NCBI RefSeq assembly: GCF_001005825.1
Contig: NZ_LBHV01000016.1
Location: 1-64,000, forward strand
Direction of reading: 5' to 3'
From: Rhizobium sp. LC145
GTDB taxonomy: Bacteria; Pseudomonadota; Alphaproteobacteria; Rhizobiales; Rhizobiaceae
Length of the DNA stretch: 64,000 bases
The notes under the pieces are model-generated. The model was not told where the DNA came from and made no database searches. It saw nothing but the letters and a program-made list of their open reading frames with translations. The position numbers and the translations under genes were made by a program. Positions 1 through 9,663 of the stretch are shown in pieces. The number at the start of each line of letters is the position of its first letter. Positions within the stretch are counted from its first letter, which is position 1.

Positions 1-142
1 TACGGAACTCGAACAGGTGCGGGCAGAGCTTGAGCGCGCGCGTGCCGAGGGCGCCGCATTGAAGGATAGGCTTCTTCTCGTGGAGAAGAGTAGATCCTGG
101 CGCTGGACCGCGCCCCTTCGCAAGCTGGGCACCCGGCGCTAG
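1..142 (+). CDS. 3' end of a coiled-coil protein, possibly a polysaccharide glycosyltransferase (partial)
   Basis: Only the last 46 codons are in the window; the frame starts at base 2 and stops with TAG at 140-142. The visible part is a charged Glu/Leu/Ala/Arg helix with a coiled-coil pattern, followed by SRSWRWTAPLRKLGTRR. A short coiled coil ending in an S-x-SWR-x-TAPLR tail is a pattern I associate with the C-termini of large glycosyltransferases or methyltransferases of surface-polysaccharide clusters. That assignment is inference, because the catalytic part lies upstream of the window. Confidence 0.5.
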   Translation, partial: TELEQVRAELERARAEGAALKDRLLLVEKSRSWRWTAPLRKLGTRR

Positions 143-340
143 AGCGGACCTCACTTCCGCCGGGTCGGCTTGGCGCAGCCACGCTCGGTATCAACAGCTT
201 CCGGCATCGTTGCGCTTGATGTGCGGGGCAATTGGTGCCTATCTCGGCGTCCGAAGTATCGGCGGGGAGTGTATTGGTGAGAGGGCAGGAAAGTTTCGGA
301 TGGCGTCCGCTCGCAATGCCGGTCGCGCCAAGGGCATGCC

Positions 341-1099
341 ATGCTTGATGTGATGCTCGCCAACCCGGCCTTCAGCGCCGTGGCTCTGCTCTCCGCCTTC
401 TTCGTCGGCCTTTCGAAGGGCGGGTTGCCGCTGATCGCGATCCTTTCCGTTCCGCTGTTCTCCCTCTTCATCTCGCCGGTGACGGCGGCGGCCCTGCTGC
501 TGCCGATCTATATCGCCACCGATATCGTCGGGCTTTGGATCTATCGCGGCATATTTAGCGGTCGCAACCTGGCGATCCTCACGCCCTCGGCGATCGCCGG
601 GGTCGGCGTCGGCTGGGCAACCGCGTCGTTCATCCAGGAATGGGTGATCACCCTCATTGTCGGGCTGCTGGGCCTGCTCTACTGTTTCAACACCTGGCGC
701 AAGCTCGGCAAATTCGTGCCTCCCCGCCCGGCGGATGTGCCCCGCGGCGTCTTCTGGGGCATGATCTCCGGCTTCACCAGTTTCGTGTCGCATTCCGGCG
801 GTCCGCCTTATCAGATCTATGTCCTGCCCCAGCGGCTGGACAAGCTCGTTTTTGCCGGCACGACCGCGATCCTGTTCGCGATCGTGAATGCGGTGAAAGT
901 GCTGCCCTATTGGGCGCTGGGCCAGTTCGACCGCAACAATCTTTCCGCGGCGCTGGCGCTCGTTCCGGTGGCGATCATCGGCACCTTCATCGGCGCGCGG
1001 CTCTTGAGAATGATCCGGGACGATATCTTCTTCCGCTGCGTCGAGATCGCGCTGCTCATCATCTCCCTCAAACTCATCTGGGATGCGCTGAAGGGCTGA
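341..1099 (+). CDS. TSUP (TauE/SafE) family membrane exporter
   Basis: The 252-residue product is strongly hydrophobic, with about eight predicted membrane segments. It carries the family's two-fold pattern: GLSKGGLPLIAILSVPL near the N-terminus and GFTSFVSHSGGPPYQIY at about 147-163. TSUP proteins move sulfite, sulfonates or other sulfur-containing anions across the inner membrane; the substrate here cannot be read from sequence. ATG 341 is preferred because MLDVML just before the first helix matches the usual family N-terminus, although the ribosome site (aaggg, 330-334) is weak. The gene stands alone, between a polysaccharide-type gene tail and a tRNA on the other strand. Confidence 0.85.
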   Translation: MLDVMLANPAFSAVALLSAFFVGLSKGGLPLIAILSVPLFSLFISPVTAAALLLPIYIATDIVGLWIYRGIFSGRNLAILTPSAIAGVGVGWATASFIQEWVITLIVGLLGLLYCFNTWRKLGKFVPPRPADVPRGVFWGMISGFTSFVSHSGGPPYQIYVLPQRLDKLVFAGTTAILFAIVNAVKVLPYWALGQFDRNNLSAALALVPVAIIGTFIGARLLRMIRDDIFFRCVEIALLIISLKLIWDALKG

Positions 1100-1204
1100 T
1101 AGGCGTAAGTGCGTCGACACGCTTCAGGGTCTGAAACGGCAGCAGGCGCGGATCGCATACCGGGTACGCGGTTTCCGGTATTACCTAAGGACTGATGAGG
1201 AGAT

Positions 1205-1278
1205 TGGCTGGGGAACCTGGATTCGAACCAAGATCGACGGAGTCAGAGTCCGCTGTTCTACCATTGAACTATTCCCCA
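1205..1278 (-). tRNA. tRNA-Gln (anticodon CTG), CCA encoded
   Basis: The minus strand folds as a complete 74-nt cloverleaf. The acceptor stem is TGGGGAA paired with TTCCCCA, followed by G and an encoded CCA at 1207-1205. The T arm contains GGTTCGAATCC. The anticodon stem is GCGGA/TCCGT around the loop CTCTGAC, which gives anticodon CTG, reading CAG (Gln). It is transcribed towards the TSUP gene. Confidence 0.95.
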
Positions 1279-1316
1279 GCAGGCTGGCGGCGAAGCGCCG
1301 CCGCTGGTGTGCCGGG

Positions 1317-1344
1317 CTTATAACCAAAACCGTGCGGATTGCAA
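1317..1344 (-). promoter_or_regulatory. Candidate promoter of tRNA-Gln
   Basis: On the minus strand TTGCAA (1344-1339) and TATAAG (1322-1317) are separated by 16 nt and end 38 nt upstream of the tRNA 5' end. The spacing and position suit a vegetative sigma factor promoter. Read by eye only. Confidence 0.4.
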
Positions 1345-1496
1345 ATACCCGTTCTGAAAAAATTGACAGCGTTCGAAAAGCGGAAAAAGCACCTGCTCAA
1401 AAAGCGATTGGCGAAAGCGTCCCGCGCTGTTATCCTCCGCCCCAACGAAACGATCAGATGCCAGCGGCATGCCTTTTTTAGGTTTTGCGCGGCGAG

Positions 1497-3071
1497 ATGG
1501 AATATTTGAATATGGACCCCGATAGCGGCGGAAAGCCGCCAGAAGGCGGGGCGTCTGCGGCGGAGCGCGGCGGGGCGAAAAAGTCCTCGCGGCGCCGGAA
1601 GGCGAAGCGTAACGGCAAAAGCCGGAACGCGGCGTCTGTCCCGCATGGTGGCCAGGTCGAAAAGGTCGGCCAGGCCGGACGTCCGGAATTAAACACCGCA
1701 GGCAGCTCCCAGCGCAAGCGCAAGCGCCGACGCAACAGGTCGGGCGCGCCGGCCGAAGCCGTGCAGGTTTCGGCCATGGCGCCGGTCTCGCTGCGTTCGC
1801 CACCCTCGCAGGAAAGCCAGTCCGCTCCGGGTGGAAAATCGCGCAACCGGCGGCGGAAGAACCGCGGCGGCCGAGGCCTTCAGGGCCGTCCGTTGACGCA
1901 GGCAAAGGCCGCACCTGGCGCCGCTGCGGCGCGCTCACTCGGCGGGTCGGCCTCCGGTCCCGCGAAGGAGATGCGGCCGCGCGGCCCTTCAGCCGTTCCG
2001 GCGGGCGGCGATCAGCGCGCGGAGAGAGCCGCCTTTTTCCGTGACGATCTCTATGCCGCGCTCGACCTCGGTACCAATAACTGCCGCCTGTTGATCGCCC
2101 AGCCGACCCGGCCGGGTCAGTTCCGCGTGGTCGATGCCTTTTCGCGCATCGTGCGGCTCGGTGAAGGGCTTGCCGCCAATCGCCGTCTTTCGCAGGAAGC
2201 GATGGACCGCGCCGTGGAGGCCCTGCGCGTCTGCGCCGGAAAGCTTGCCAGCAAGCCGATCCGCCGCATGCGGCTGATTGCGACGGAAGCCTGCCGTTCG
2301 GCGGAAAACGGGGAAGAGTTCCTCGATCGGGTCACGGCCGAAACCGGCCTTGCGCTCGAAATCATCAATCGCGAGACGGAGGCGCGGCTTGCGGTTTCGG
2401 GGTGCTCGTCGCTGGTCGGCCGTGAGGCGCGTTCGGTCGTGCTCTTCGATATCGGCGGCGGCTCTTCCGAAATCGCGGTGATCCGCATCGGCGAAAACCG
2501 CTCCAGCCGGCTTGCCAACCACATCACGCATTGGACCTCGCTGCCCGTCGGCGTCGTGACGCTGTCAGAACGCCACGGCGGCCGCGACGTGACACCAGAA
2601 GTCTTCGCCGCCATGGTGAACGAGGTCGAGCGCATGCTTGCCGAATTCGAATGCCCGCCGCTTGGCGAGGATCGCCGCCAGGGCGCGGAGGATTTTCACC
2701 TGATCGGCACGTCCGGCACGGTCACAACGCTTGCCGGCGTGCATCTGGAACTGCCGCGTTATGATCGCCGCAAGGTGGACGGGCTCTGGCTTTCCGACCA
2801 GGAGGTGAGCGCCATGCAGGCGAGGCTCTTGTCCTGGGATTTCGCAGGCCGCGCGGCCAATCCCTGCATCGGTCCGGACCGCGCCGACCTGGTGCTGGCC
2901 GGCTGCGCCATCCTGGAGGCGATCCGCCGGCGCTGGCCGAGCTCGCGCATGCGGGTGGCCGATCGCGGCCTGCGCGAAGGGCTGCTCACGGAAATGATGG
3001 CCGATGACGGCGTCTGGCGCAGGGCGCGGCCGCGCCGCGCCTCGAACGAGGAGGCGCAGGCAAGGGGATGA
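1497..3071 (+). CDS. ppx: Ppx/GppA family exopolyphosphatase / pppGpp phosphohydrolase with long basic N-terminal extension
   Basis: Residues from about 186 onward form an ASKHA-fold Ppx/GppA phosphatase: YAALDLGTNNCRLLIA (phosphate-binding loop), LIATEACRSAENG, VLFDIGGGSSEIAV and LIGTSGTVTTLAG. Such enzymes hydrolyse polyphosphate or convert pppGpp to ppGpp; which one applies here is not visible. The first 185 residues are low-complexity Lys/Arg/Gly/Ala/Ser with RRRKAKRNGK and KRKRRRNRSG stretches, resembling an RNA-binding tail, and make the protein (524 aa) longer than a single-domain family member. ATG 1497 is chosen over TTG 1485 (no ribosome site); ATG 1512 is also possible. The stop overlaps the rlmE start as ATGA, so the two are probably cotranslated. 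Confidence 0.85.
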   Translation: MEYLNMDPDSGGKPPEGGASAAERGGAKKSSRRRKAKRNGKSRNAASVPHGGQVEKVGQAGRPELNTAGSSQRKRKRRRNRSGAPAEAVQVSAMAPVSLRSPPSQESQSAPGGKSRNRRRKNRGGRGLQGRPLTQAKAAPGAAAARSLGGSASGPAKEMRPRGPSAVPAGGDQRAERAAFFRDDLYAALDLGTNNCRLLIAQPTRPGQFRVVDAFSRIVRLGEGLAANRRLSQEAMDRAVEALRVCAGKLASKPIRRMRLIATEACRSAENGEEFLDRVTAETGLALEIINRETEARLAVSGCSSLVGREARSVVLFDIGGGSSEIAVIRIGENRSSRLANHITHWTSLPVGVVTLSERHGGRDVTPEVFAAMVNEVERMLAEFECPPLGEDRRQGAEDFHLIGTSGTVTTLAGVHLELPRYDRRKVDGLWLSDQEVSAMQARLLSWDFAGRAANPCIGPDRADLVLAGCAILEAIRRRWPSSRMRVADRGLREGLLTEMMADDGVWRRARPRRASNEEAQARG

Positions 3072-3778
3072 CGAAACCGCCGGTCGGCCGCAAACTCGGC
3101 CAGAAAGTCAAGAAGGGGAAGCTCAAGGCCTCCTCCCGCCGCTGGATCGAGCGGCATATCAACGATCCCTATGTGCAGCGGGCGAAGCTCGAGGGCTATC
3201 GCGCCCGTGCCGCCTTCAAGCTGCTGGAGATCGACGAGAAGCATCATATCCTGAAGGGCGCCCGCCGCATCATCGACCTTGGGGCGGCACCGGGAAGCTG
3301 GTCGCAGATCGCTGCGAAGGTCACGGGCTCGACGGAGGAGGATATCCGCGTCGCGGCCATCGATTTCCTCGAAATGGCGCCAATCCCGGGGGTGAAGATC
3401 CTCCATCTCGATTTTCTCGATCCGGATGCTCCCCGCCAGTTGGTGGAAGCGATCGGCGGCGCGCCGGACCTCGTCGTTTCCGACATGGCGGCGCCCACGA
3501 CCGGCCACCAGAAGACCGACCATCTGCGCACGATGCATCTGTGCGAGGTCGCCGCGCACTTCGCTGTCGAGGTGCTGGCGGAGGGCGGCCATTTCCTGGC
3601 GAAGACCTTCCAGGGCGGCACGGAGCGCGAGCTCCTGAACATGCTGAAGCAGAATTTCAAGCAGGTCATCCACGTCAAGCCGGGCGCTTCACGTGCGGAG
3701 TCGGTGGAGATGTTCCTGCTCGCCAAGCACTTCAAGGGCCGCAAGCCGCAGGCCTCCGAAGAAGATACCGCCGCTTAA
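3068..3778 (+). CDS. rlmE: 23S rRNA (uridine-2'-O-)-methyltransferase RlmE (FtsJ/RrmJ)
   Basis: RlmE 2'-O-methylates U2552 of 23S rRNA on the large subunit, using SAM. The 236-residue protein has the FtsJ fold: SAM motif IDLGAAPGSWSQ and the K-D-K-E catalytic tetrad, visible as Lys in YRARAAFKLLEID, Asp in VVSDMAAPTTGH, Lys in FLAKTFQGG and Glu in SRAESVEMFLLA. A basic N-terminus (GRKLGQKVKKGKLK) would help bind rRNA. ATG 3068 overlaps the upstream ppx stop by four bases. The gene is followed after six bases by the convergent MFS gene. Confidence 0.95.
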   Translation: MTKPPVGRKLGQKVKKGKLKASSRRWIERHINDPYVQRAKLEGYRARAAFKLLEIDEKHHILKGARRIIDLGAAPGSWSQIAAKVTGSTEEDIRVAAIDFLEMAPIPGVKILHLDFLDPDAPRQLVEAIGGAPDLVVSDMAAPTTGHQKTDHLRTMHLCEVAAHFAVEVLAEGGHFLAKTFQGGTERELLNMLKQNFKQVIHVKPGASRAESVEMFLLAKHFKGRKPQASEEDTAA

Positions 3779-3784
3779 GCTCAG

Positions 3785-5194
3785 CTACTCCCCCGCCTCC
3801 GGTGTCATTTCGGTCTGCCTGCGCCCGTGGCCGGAAACGGCGGCGCCCGCATTGCGGTCGAGGCCAAGAAGCGGGCCGATCGCCAGCAGAGAGAAACCGG
3901 CCACGATGAAGAAGGCCAGGTGGAAATCGGCAAGCTGCAGGTGCGAACCGGAAAGCACCGAGGCCGCTTCGAGGATGAAGGCCGCGAACGCGACGCCGAG
4001 CGCGAGGCTCACCTGTTGCAGCACCGAGGCGATCGAGGTCGCCTGGCTCGCCTGCGCATCGTCGATCTCCGAATAGCTCAGCGCATTGCCACCGGTGAAG
4101 AAGAAGGAACGGCAAAGCCCGGAGAACATGAGGAAGACGATAATCAGCACATGCGGTGTCTCGGGCGTGAAGAAGCCGTTGACAGCGGTTGTGGCAGCGC
4201 CGGCGACACAGGCGAAAAGCAGGGTCGTGCGGAAGCCGAGCGCTGCATAGACCCGCCGGGCGATGAATTTGACCATGAGCGCGCCGATCGCGCCGGCAAA
4301 GGTGATCATGCCGGACTGGAAGGCGTTGAGACCGAAGCCGAGCTGCAGCATCAGCGGCATCAGGAAGGGAATGGCGCCGGTCGAGATGCGGAAGATCGTG
4401 CCGCTCGTGGTCGCCGCCCGGAAGGCATCGTTGCTGAATATCGACAGGTTGAGGATCGGCGCCGGATGGCGCTTTGCATGCCGCACGTAGAGAATGCCGC
4501 AGGCGATGCCGAGCGCGGTCGTGCCTATCCCGACGGCGGGCGGAAGTGCCGGCAGGCTCACCACCGACAGGCCGAAGACGACGCCGGCCGCGGCCATCGA
4601 GGTGAGAAAGAAGCCGATCCAGTCGATCCGCGGCGGTCGCACGGCTTCGAGATCGGGTAGATGGATGCCGGAGAGCCAGATGCCGAGGAGCCCGATCGGC
4701 ACGTTGATGATGAAGATCCAGTGCCAGGTGAAATAGGTGGTGATGAAGCCACCGATCGGCGGGCCGGTGAGCGGGCCGATCAGGGCGGGGATGGTGAGCA
4801 GCGCCATGGCCGAGACCAGTTCGCTGCGCTTGGTGGTCCGGAGCAGAACCAGGCGCCCGACCGGCGTCATCATCGCCCCGCCCATGCCCTGCAGGAAGCG
4901 TGAAAGCACGAATTCGAGAAGCGTGGAGGAGACTGCGCAGAAGATCGAGCCGATCACGAAGACCAGGATCGCCAGCCGGAAGATCTTCTTGGCCCCGAAC
5001 CTGTCCGCCATCCAGCCGCTGATCGGAATGAAGACGGCAAGCGCGACCATGTAGGAGGTCAGTGCCAGCTTGAGCGTGATCGGGCCGACGCCGAGATCCA
5101 GGGCGATGGCCGGCAGGGCCGTGGAGATGACGGTGGAGTCCATCTGCTCCATGAAGAGAGCGACGGCGAGAATCAGCGGGACGATGCGATTCAT
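3785..5194 (-). CDS. MFS drug exporter, DHA2 (EmrB/QacA-like) type
   Basis: The 469-residue protein has about 14 hydrophobic segments, as in the DHA2 family of proton-driven multidrug exporters. Typical features are MDSTVISTALPAIALDLG in the first helix, GWMADRFGAKKIFRLAI (loop 2-3 motif A) and the motif C-like LIGPLTGPPIGGFI. The open frame extends 50 codons further upstream, but ATG at 5194 directly precedes the first helix and fits the family. It is divergent from the exported metallo-beta-lactamase-fold gene with a 176-base shared promoter region. No dedicated regulator is adjacent. Substrate unknown. Confidence 0.85.
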   Translation of the reverse strand: MNRIVPLILAVALFMEQMDSTVISTALPAIALDLGVGPITLKLALTSYMVALAVFIPISGWMADRFGAKKIFRLAILVFVIGSIFCAVSSTLLEFVLSRFLQGMGGAMMTPVGRLVLLRTTKRSELVSAMALLTIPALIGPLTGPPIGGFITTYFTWHWIFIINVPIGLLGIWLSGIHLPDLEAVRPPRIDWIGFFLTSMAAAGVVFGLSVVSLPALPPAVGIGTTALGIACGILYVRHAKRHPAPILNLSIFSNDAFRAATTSGTIFRISTGAIPFLMPLMLQLGFGLNAFQSGMITFAGAIGALMVKFIARRVYAALGFRTTLLFACVAGAATTAVNGFFTPETPHVLIIVFLMFSGLCRSFFFTGGNALSYSEIDDAQASQATSIASVLQQVSLALGVAFAAFILEAASVLSGSHLQLADFHLAFFIVAGFSLLAIGPLLGLDRNAGAAVSGHGRRQTEMTPEAGE

Positions 5195-5370
5195 GTAAAA
5201 GGCTGCCTGTATGCAGAGGTGAGCCGTCTCTACGCCTCGGCGGGCCGTCTGCCAATCGTAGATTTTCACCTTTTCGCGCTTTGGCTCACGTCTGCGTGAG
5301 AGCAGATTTCCGCAGGATACGGCTTGGTTATGTTGCGTCATCATCGCTGCAAACCGGAGGGAGTTCCATT

Positions 5371-6363
5371 ATGACTGTGACATCGGGAATAGAACGGCGA
5401 GCCTTGCTGGGATCCGTCGGTCTCGGAGTTCTCGCGGCGCCCGCGGTTCTGGGCGGCGTCGCCCGCGCGCAGGAGAGCAACAAGTTGGAAATCGAGCGAG
5501 TCGTGCCGCCAGACAATCATCGTTTCAAGGTCGGCGATTTCGAAGTGCTGGTGGTCAAGGATGGCTCCCGGCCGTCGCCCAATCCCGCAGAGACCTTCGG
5601 CACCAACCAGACCCCGGAAGCGGTCGGAGCATTGCTTGAGCAGAACTTCCTGCCTGCTGACCAACTCGTCACCAGCTTTGCGCCGACGCTGGTCAGTACC
5701 GGCAGCGACGTCATCCTGTTCGATACCGGGCTTGGGCCTTCGGCGCGGGCGGAAGGTGGCGGCAGGCTGATCGAGGGGCTGGCCGCGGGCGGCTACATGC
5801 CGGAAGACATCACCATCGTTGTCCTCACCCATATGCACGGCGATCATATCGGCGGGCTGATGGAAGAGGGCAAGCCGGCCTTCCCGAATGCCCGCTATGT
5901 GACGGGACAGGCGGAATACGACTTCTGGACCGATACCGCGCGCGCCGGCACGCCTGCCGAAGGCGGCCACAAGGGCGTGCTCGCCAATGTGAAGCCGCTT
6001 GCCGAAAAGATGACTTTCATCGGCGAAGGCGGCGAGGTGGTTTCCGGCATCACCGGCATGATGGCCGCCGGTCACACGCCGGGCCACATGGTCTTCCATA
6101 TCGAGTCCCAGGGGCGTCGGCTGCTTCTGACCGCGGATACCGCGAATCATTTCGTGCTTTCGCTGCAGAAGCCGGATTGGGAAGTCCGCTTCGATATGGA
6201 CAAGGCGGCCGCCGCCGCGACCCGCAAAAAGATCTTCGACATGGTGGCGACCGATCGGATCGCCTTCCTCGGCTACCATATGCCGTTCCCGGCGGTCGGC
6301 TTCGTGGAAAAGCTCGATCAGGGCTATCGCTTCGTGCCGAAGAGCTATCAGTTCGACATCTGA
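5371..6363 (+). CDS. Exported metallo-beta-lactamase-fold hydrolase
   Basis: A 330-residue MBL-superfamily enzyme. The zinc motif HxHxDH is LTHMHGDHIGG at about residues 155-165, with downstream zinc-ligand candidates in AAGHTPGHMVFH, LTADTANH and LGYHMPFP. The first 32 residues (ERRALLGSVGLGVLAAPAVLGGVARA) look like a Tat-type signal with twin Arg and an A-x-A cleavage site, so the enzyme is probably periplasmic. ATG 5371 is fixed by GGAGGGA at 5356-5362; an upstream in-frame start at 5281 lacks this. The substrate could be a lactone or another ester. The gene ends in a strong terminator and is divergent from the MFS exporter. Confidence 0.85.
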   Translation: MTVTSGIERRALLGSVGLGVLAAPAVLGGVARAQESNKLEIERVVPPDNHRFKVGDFEVLVVKDGSRPSPNPAETFGTNQTPEAVGALLEQNFLPADQLVTSFAPTLVSTGSDVILFDTGLGPSARAEGGGRLIEGLAAGGYMPEDITIVVLTHMHGDHIGGLMEEGKPAFPNARYVTGQAEYDFWTDTARAGTPAEGGHKGVLANVKPLAEKMTFIGEGGEVVSGITGMMAAGHTPGHMVFHIESQGRRLLLTADTANHFVLSLQKPDWEVRFDMDKAAAAATRKKIFDMVATDRIAFLGYHMPFPAVGFVEKLDQGYRFVPKSYQFDI

Positions 6364-6395
6364 CCGGTTCGGGAGGTGGGCTTCGTGAGCTATGC

Positions 6396-6425
6396 AAACC
6401 CGGAGGGGCTCACCTCCGGGTTTTT
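6396..6425 (+). terminator. Rho-independent terminator after the MBL-fold gene
   Basis: Nine-base-pair stem ACCCGGAGG / CCTCCGGGT (6398-6406 with 6413-6421) with a 6-nt loop, running straight into a T tract. Confidence 0.85.
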
Positions 6426-6551
6426 CCTATTCCCTTCCTGTCATGAACGTGTTACCAGCCCTCGCCAACTTCCAAGTAACTCTTGCGAGACCGCCCGGGC
6501 GGACGATTCGTTCCGGCGCGTTATCCGCATTCCGGATCGAAGGAATTGGCC

Positions 6552-8054
<1,503 letters not shown>

Positions 8055-8080
8055 GTCCACGCATAGGGGAGGGGGCGCAG

Positions 8081-8500
8081 TTGACTTATATGAACGCCAT
8101 GCTCTGGCCGATGATCGCGCATGCCGCGCTGGTCTTCGGCCTCTATTATCTCCTGTCGAAACGGCGGTTCGCCGCCGTTCGTTCGGGTTCCGCAAAGGCC
8201 GAGCAGTTCAAGGAAAACCGGGAGGAGCCGCCGGAAAGCCTTCTGGTTCGCAACAATATCGCCAACCAGTTCGAGCTTCCGGTCCTCTTCCACGCCGGCT
8301 GCCTGGCGCTCTACGTGACGACGGCCGACAACATCGTCACCGTGGCCCTGGCATGGGTATTCGTCGCAAGCCGCTATGCGCATTCCTATGTGCACGTCAC
8401 TTCCAATCGGCTTCGTTATCGCCGCCCGATCTGGATCGTGGGCTTCTTCTCGCTGATGGCCATGTGGATCTGGCTCGCCGTATGGCTGGCGCTGGAATAA
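8081..8500 (+). CDS. MAPEG family membrane protein
   Basis: A 139-residue integral membrane protein with about four hydrophobic helices. It carries the MAPEG pattern: NRxxNQFELPVLFHAGC near 60-75 and a conserved SRYAHSYVHVTSNRLRYR near 100-117. MAPEG proteins include glutathione- and eicosanoid-linked enzymes; bacterial members of this kind have no assigned substrate. TTG 8081 is chosen because AGGGGAGG at 8065-8072 lies eight bases before it; ATG 8090 (MNAMLWPM) is the alternative and would be far from that site. It probably shares guaB's transcript. Confidence 0.75.
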   Translation: MTYMNAMLWPMIAHAALVFGLYYLLSKRRFAAVRSGSAKAEQFKENREEPPESLLVRNNIANQFELPVLFHAGCLALYVTTADNIVTVALAWVFVASRYAHSYVHVTSNRLRYRRPIWIVGFFSLMAMWIWLAVWLALE

Positions 8501-8607
8501 GGCTTTCACGCAGAAGTGTTTCTTCGGCCCCTCGATCACCGGAACTTGCGTGGGCCGACCGCAAGCCTTGGGTTTAGTCTTTCCTTCCAGTGAAGGAGGA
8601 CCATCCC

Positions 8608-9492
8608 ATGGATACGGAAAAGCCGAAAATCACCCAGGCGATGATCAACGCCTATGATGAATACACTCATCTGACGCTCGATCGCCGCGCCTTCATGGAA
8701 AAGCTCACCCTGCTCGCCGGCTCCGGCGCGGCGGCGGCCGCGATCGCGCCGCTGCTGGCCGCCAACGGCGCGAAGGCGGAAATCGTGCCTGCCGACGACG
8801 ACCGGCTGACGGCGGAGGATGTGACCTATCCGGGCGCCAGCGGCACGGAGATGAAGGGCTATCTGGTTCGACCGAAAAATGCTTCCGGTCCGCTCGGCGG
8901 CGTCATCGTCATCCACGAGAATCGCGGTCTCAACGCACATATCCGCGATGTCGCCCGCCGTATGGCTCTGGAAGGCTTCATTGCGCTGGCTCCGGATTTC
9001 CTTTCGCCGGAGGGCGGCACTCCGGCCGACGAGGATCAGGCCCGCCAGATGTTCTCGTCTCTCGACATGGATGCGACCGCGGCGAACGGCGAAGCGAGCC
9101 GTGTCTATCTCGCGGGCCTCGACGGCGCGAACGGCAAGGTCGGCGCGGTCGGCTTCTGCTGGGGCGGCGGCACGGTGAACCAATTGGCGACGAGGTCCCC
9201 CGAACTGAATGCCGGCGTCGCTTATTACGGCCAGCAGCCGCCGATCGCCGACGTTCCTGCGATCCGTGCGCCGTTGATGCTGCACTATGCGGGGCTGGAC
9301 GAGCGCGTCAATGCCGGCATCGAGGCCTATAGGAAGGCGCTGGAGGAGAACGGCAAGACCTTCGAGATATTCGTCTACGAAGGCGCCAACCACGCCTTCA
9401 ACAACGATACCTCCGCTGCCCGCTACGACAAGGCGGCGGCCGATCTTGCCTGGAGCCGAACGGTCGAGTTCTTCAAGAAGAATCTCGCCTGA
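8608..9492 (+). CDS. Exported dienelactone hydrolase family protein
   Basis: A 294-residue alpha/beta hydrolase of the dienelactone hydrolase family. The Cys nucleophile elbow is VGFCWGGG (about 184-191), the acid is Asp in HYAGLDERVNAG, and the His is in YEGANHAFNND. Residues about 30-60 (LDRRAFMEKLTLLAGSG then an Ala-rich stretch ending AANGAKA) look like a Tat signal, preceded by an unusually long charged N-region, so the enzyme is probably periplasmic. ATG 8608 is set by AAGGAGGA at 8593-8600. The true substrate is unknown. It converges on a LysR gene across a bidirectional terminator. Confidence 0.85.
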   Translation: MDTEKPKITQAMINAYDEYTHLTLDRRAFMEKLTLLAGSGAAAAAIAPLLAANGAKAEIVPADDDRLTAEDVTYPGASGTEMKGYLVRPKNASGPLGGVIVIHENRGLNAHIRDVARRMALEGFIALAPDFLSPEGGTPADEDQARQMFSSLDMDATAANGEASRVYLAGLDGANGKVGAVGFCWGGGTVNQLATRSPELNAGVAYYGQQPPIADVPAIRAPLMLHYAGLDERVNAGIEAYRKALEENGKTFEIFVYEGANHAFNNDTSAARYDKAAADLAWSRTVEFFKKNLA

Positions 9493-9625
9493 GATATGCC
9501 GGCGTTAGCCAACCGACTGTTTCGGCGCGCTGACGATCACCGCGTCGCCGAGCGCCGCCATGTAAGGTCGATACGATCAGCGCCAGCCGACCGCCGCGGA
9601 ATAATCCGTCAGGTCACCAAACGAG

Positions 9626-9652
9626 AAAAGCCGGGCAATGCCCGGCTTTTTT
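9626..9652. terminator. Bidirectional rho-independent terminator
   Basis: Stem AAAAGCCGGGC / GCCCGGCTTTT (9626-9636 with 9640-9650) with a 3-nt loop, A-rich on one side and T-rich on the other. It serves both the dienelactone hydrolase gene and the convergent LysR gene. Confidence 0.85.
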
Positions 9653-9663
9653 GTGGATCTGTT

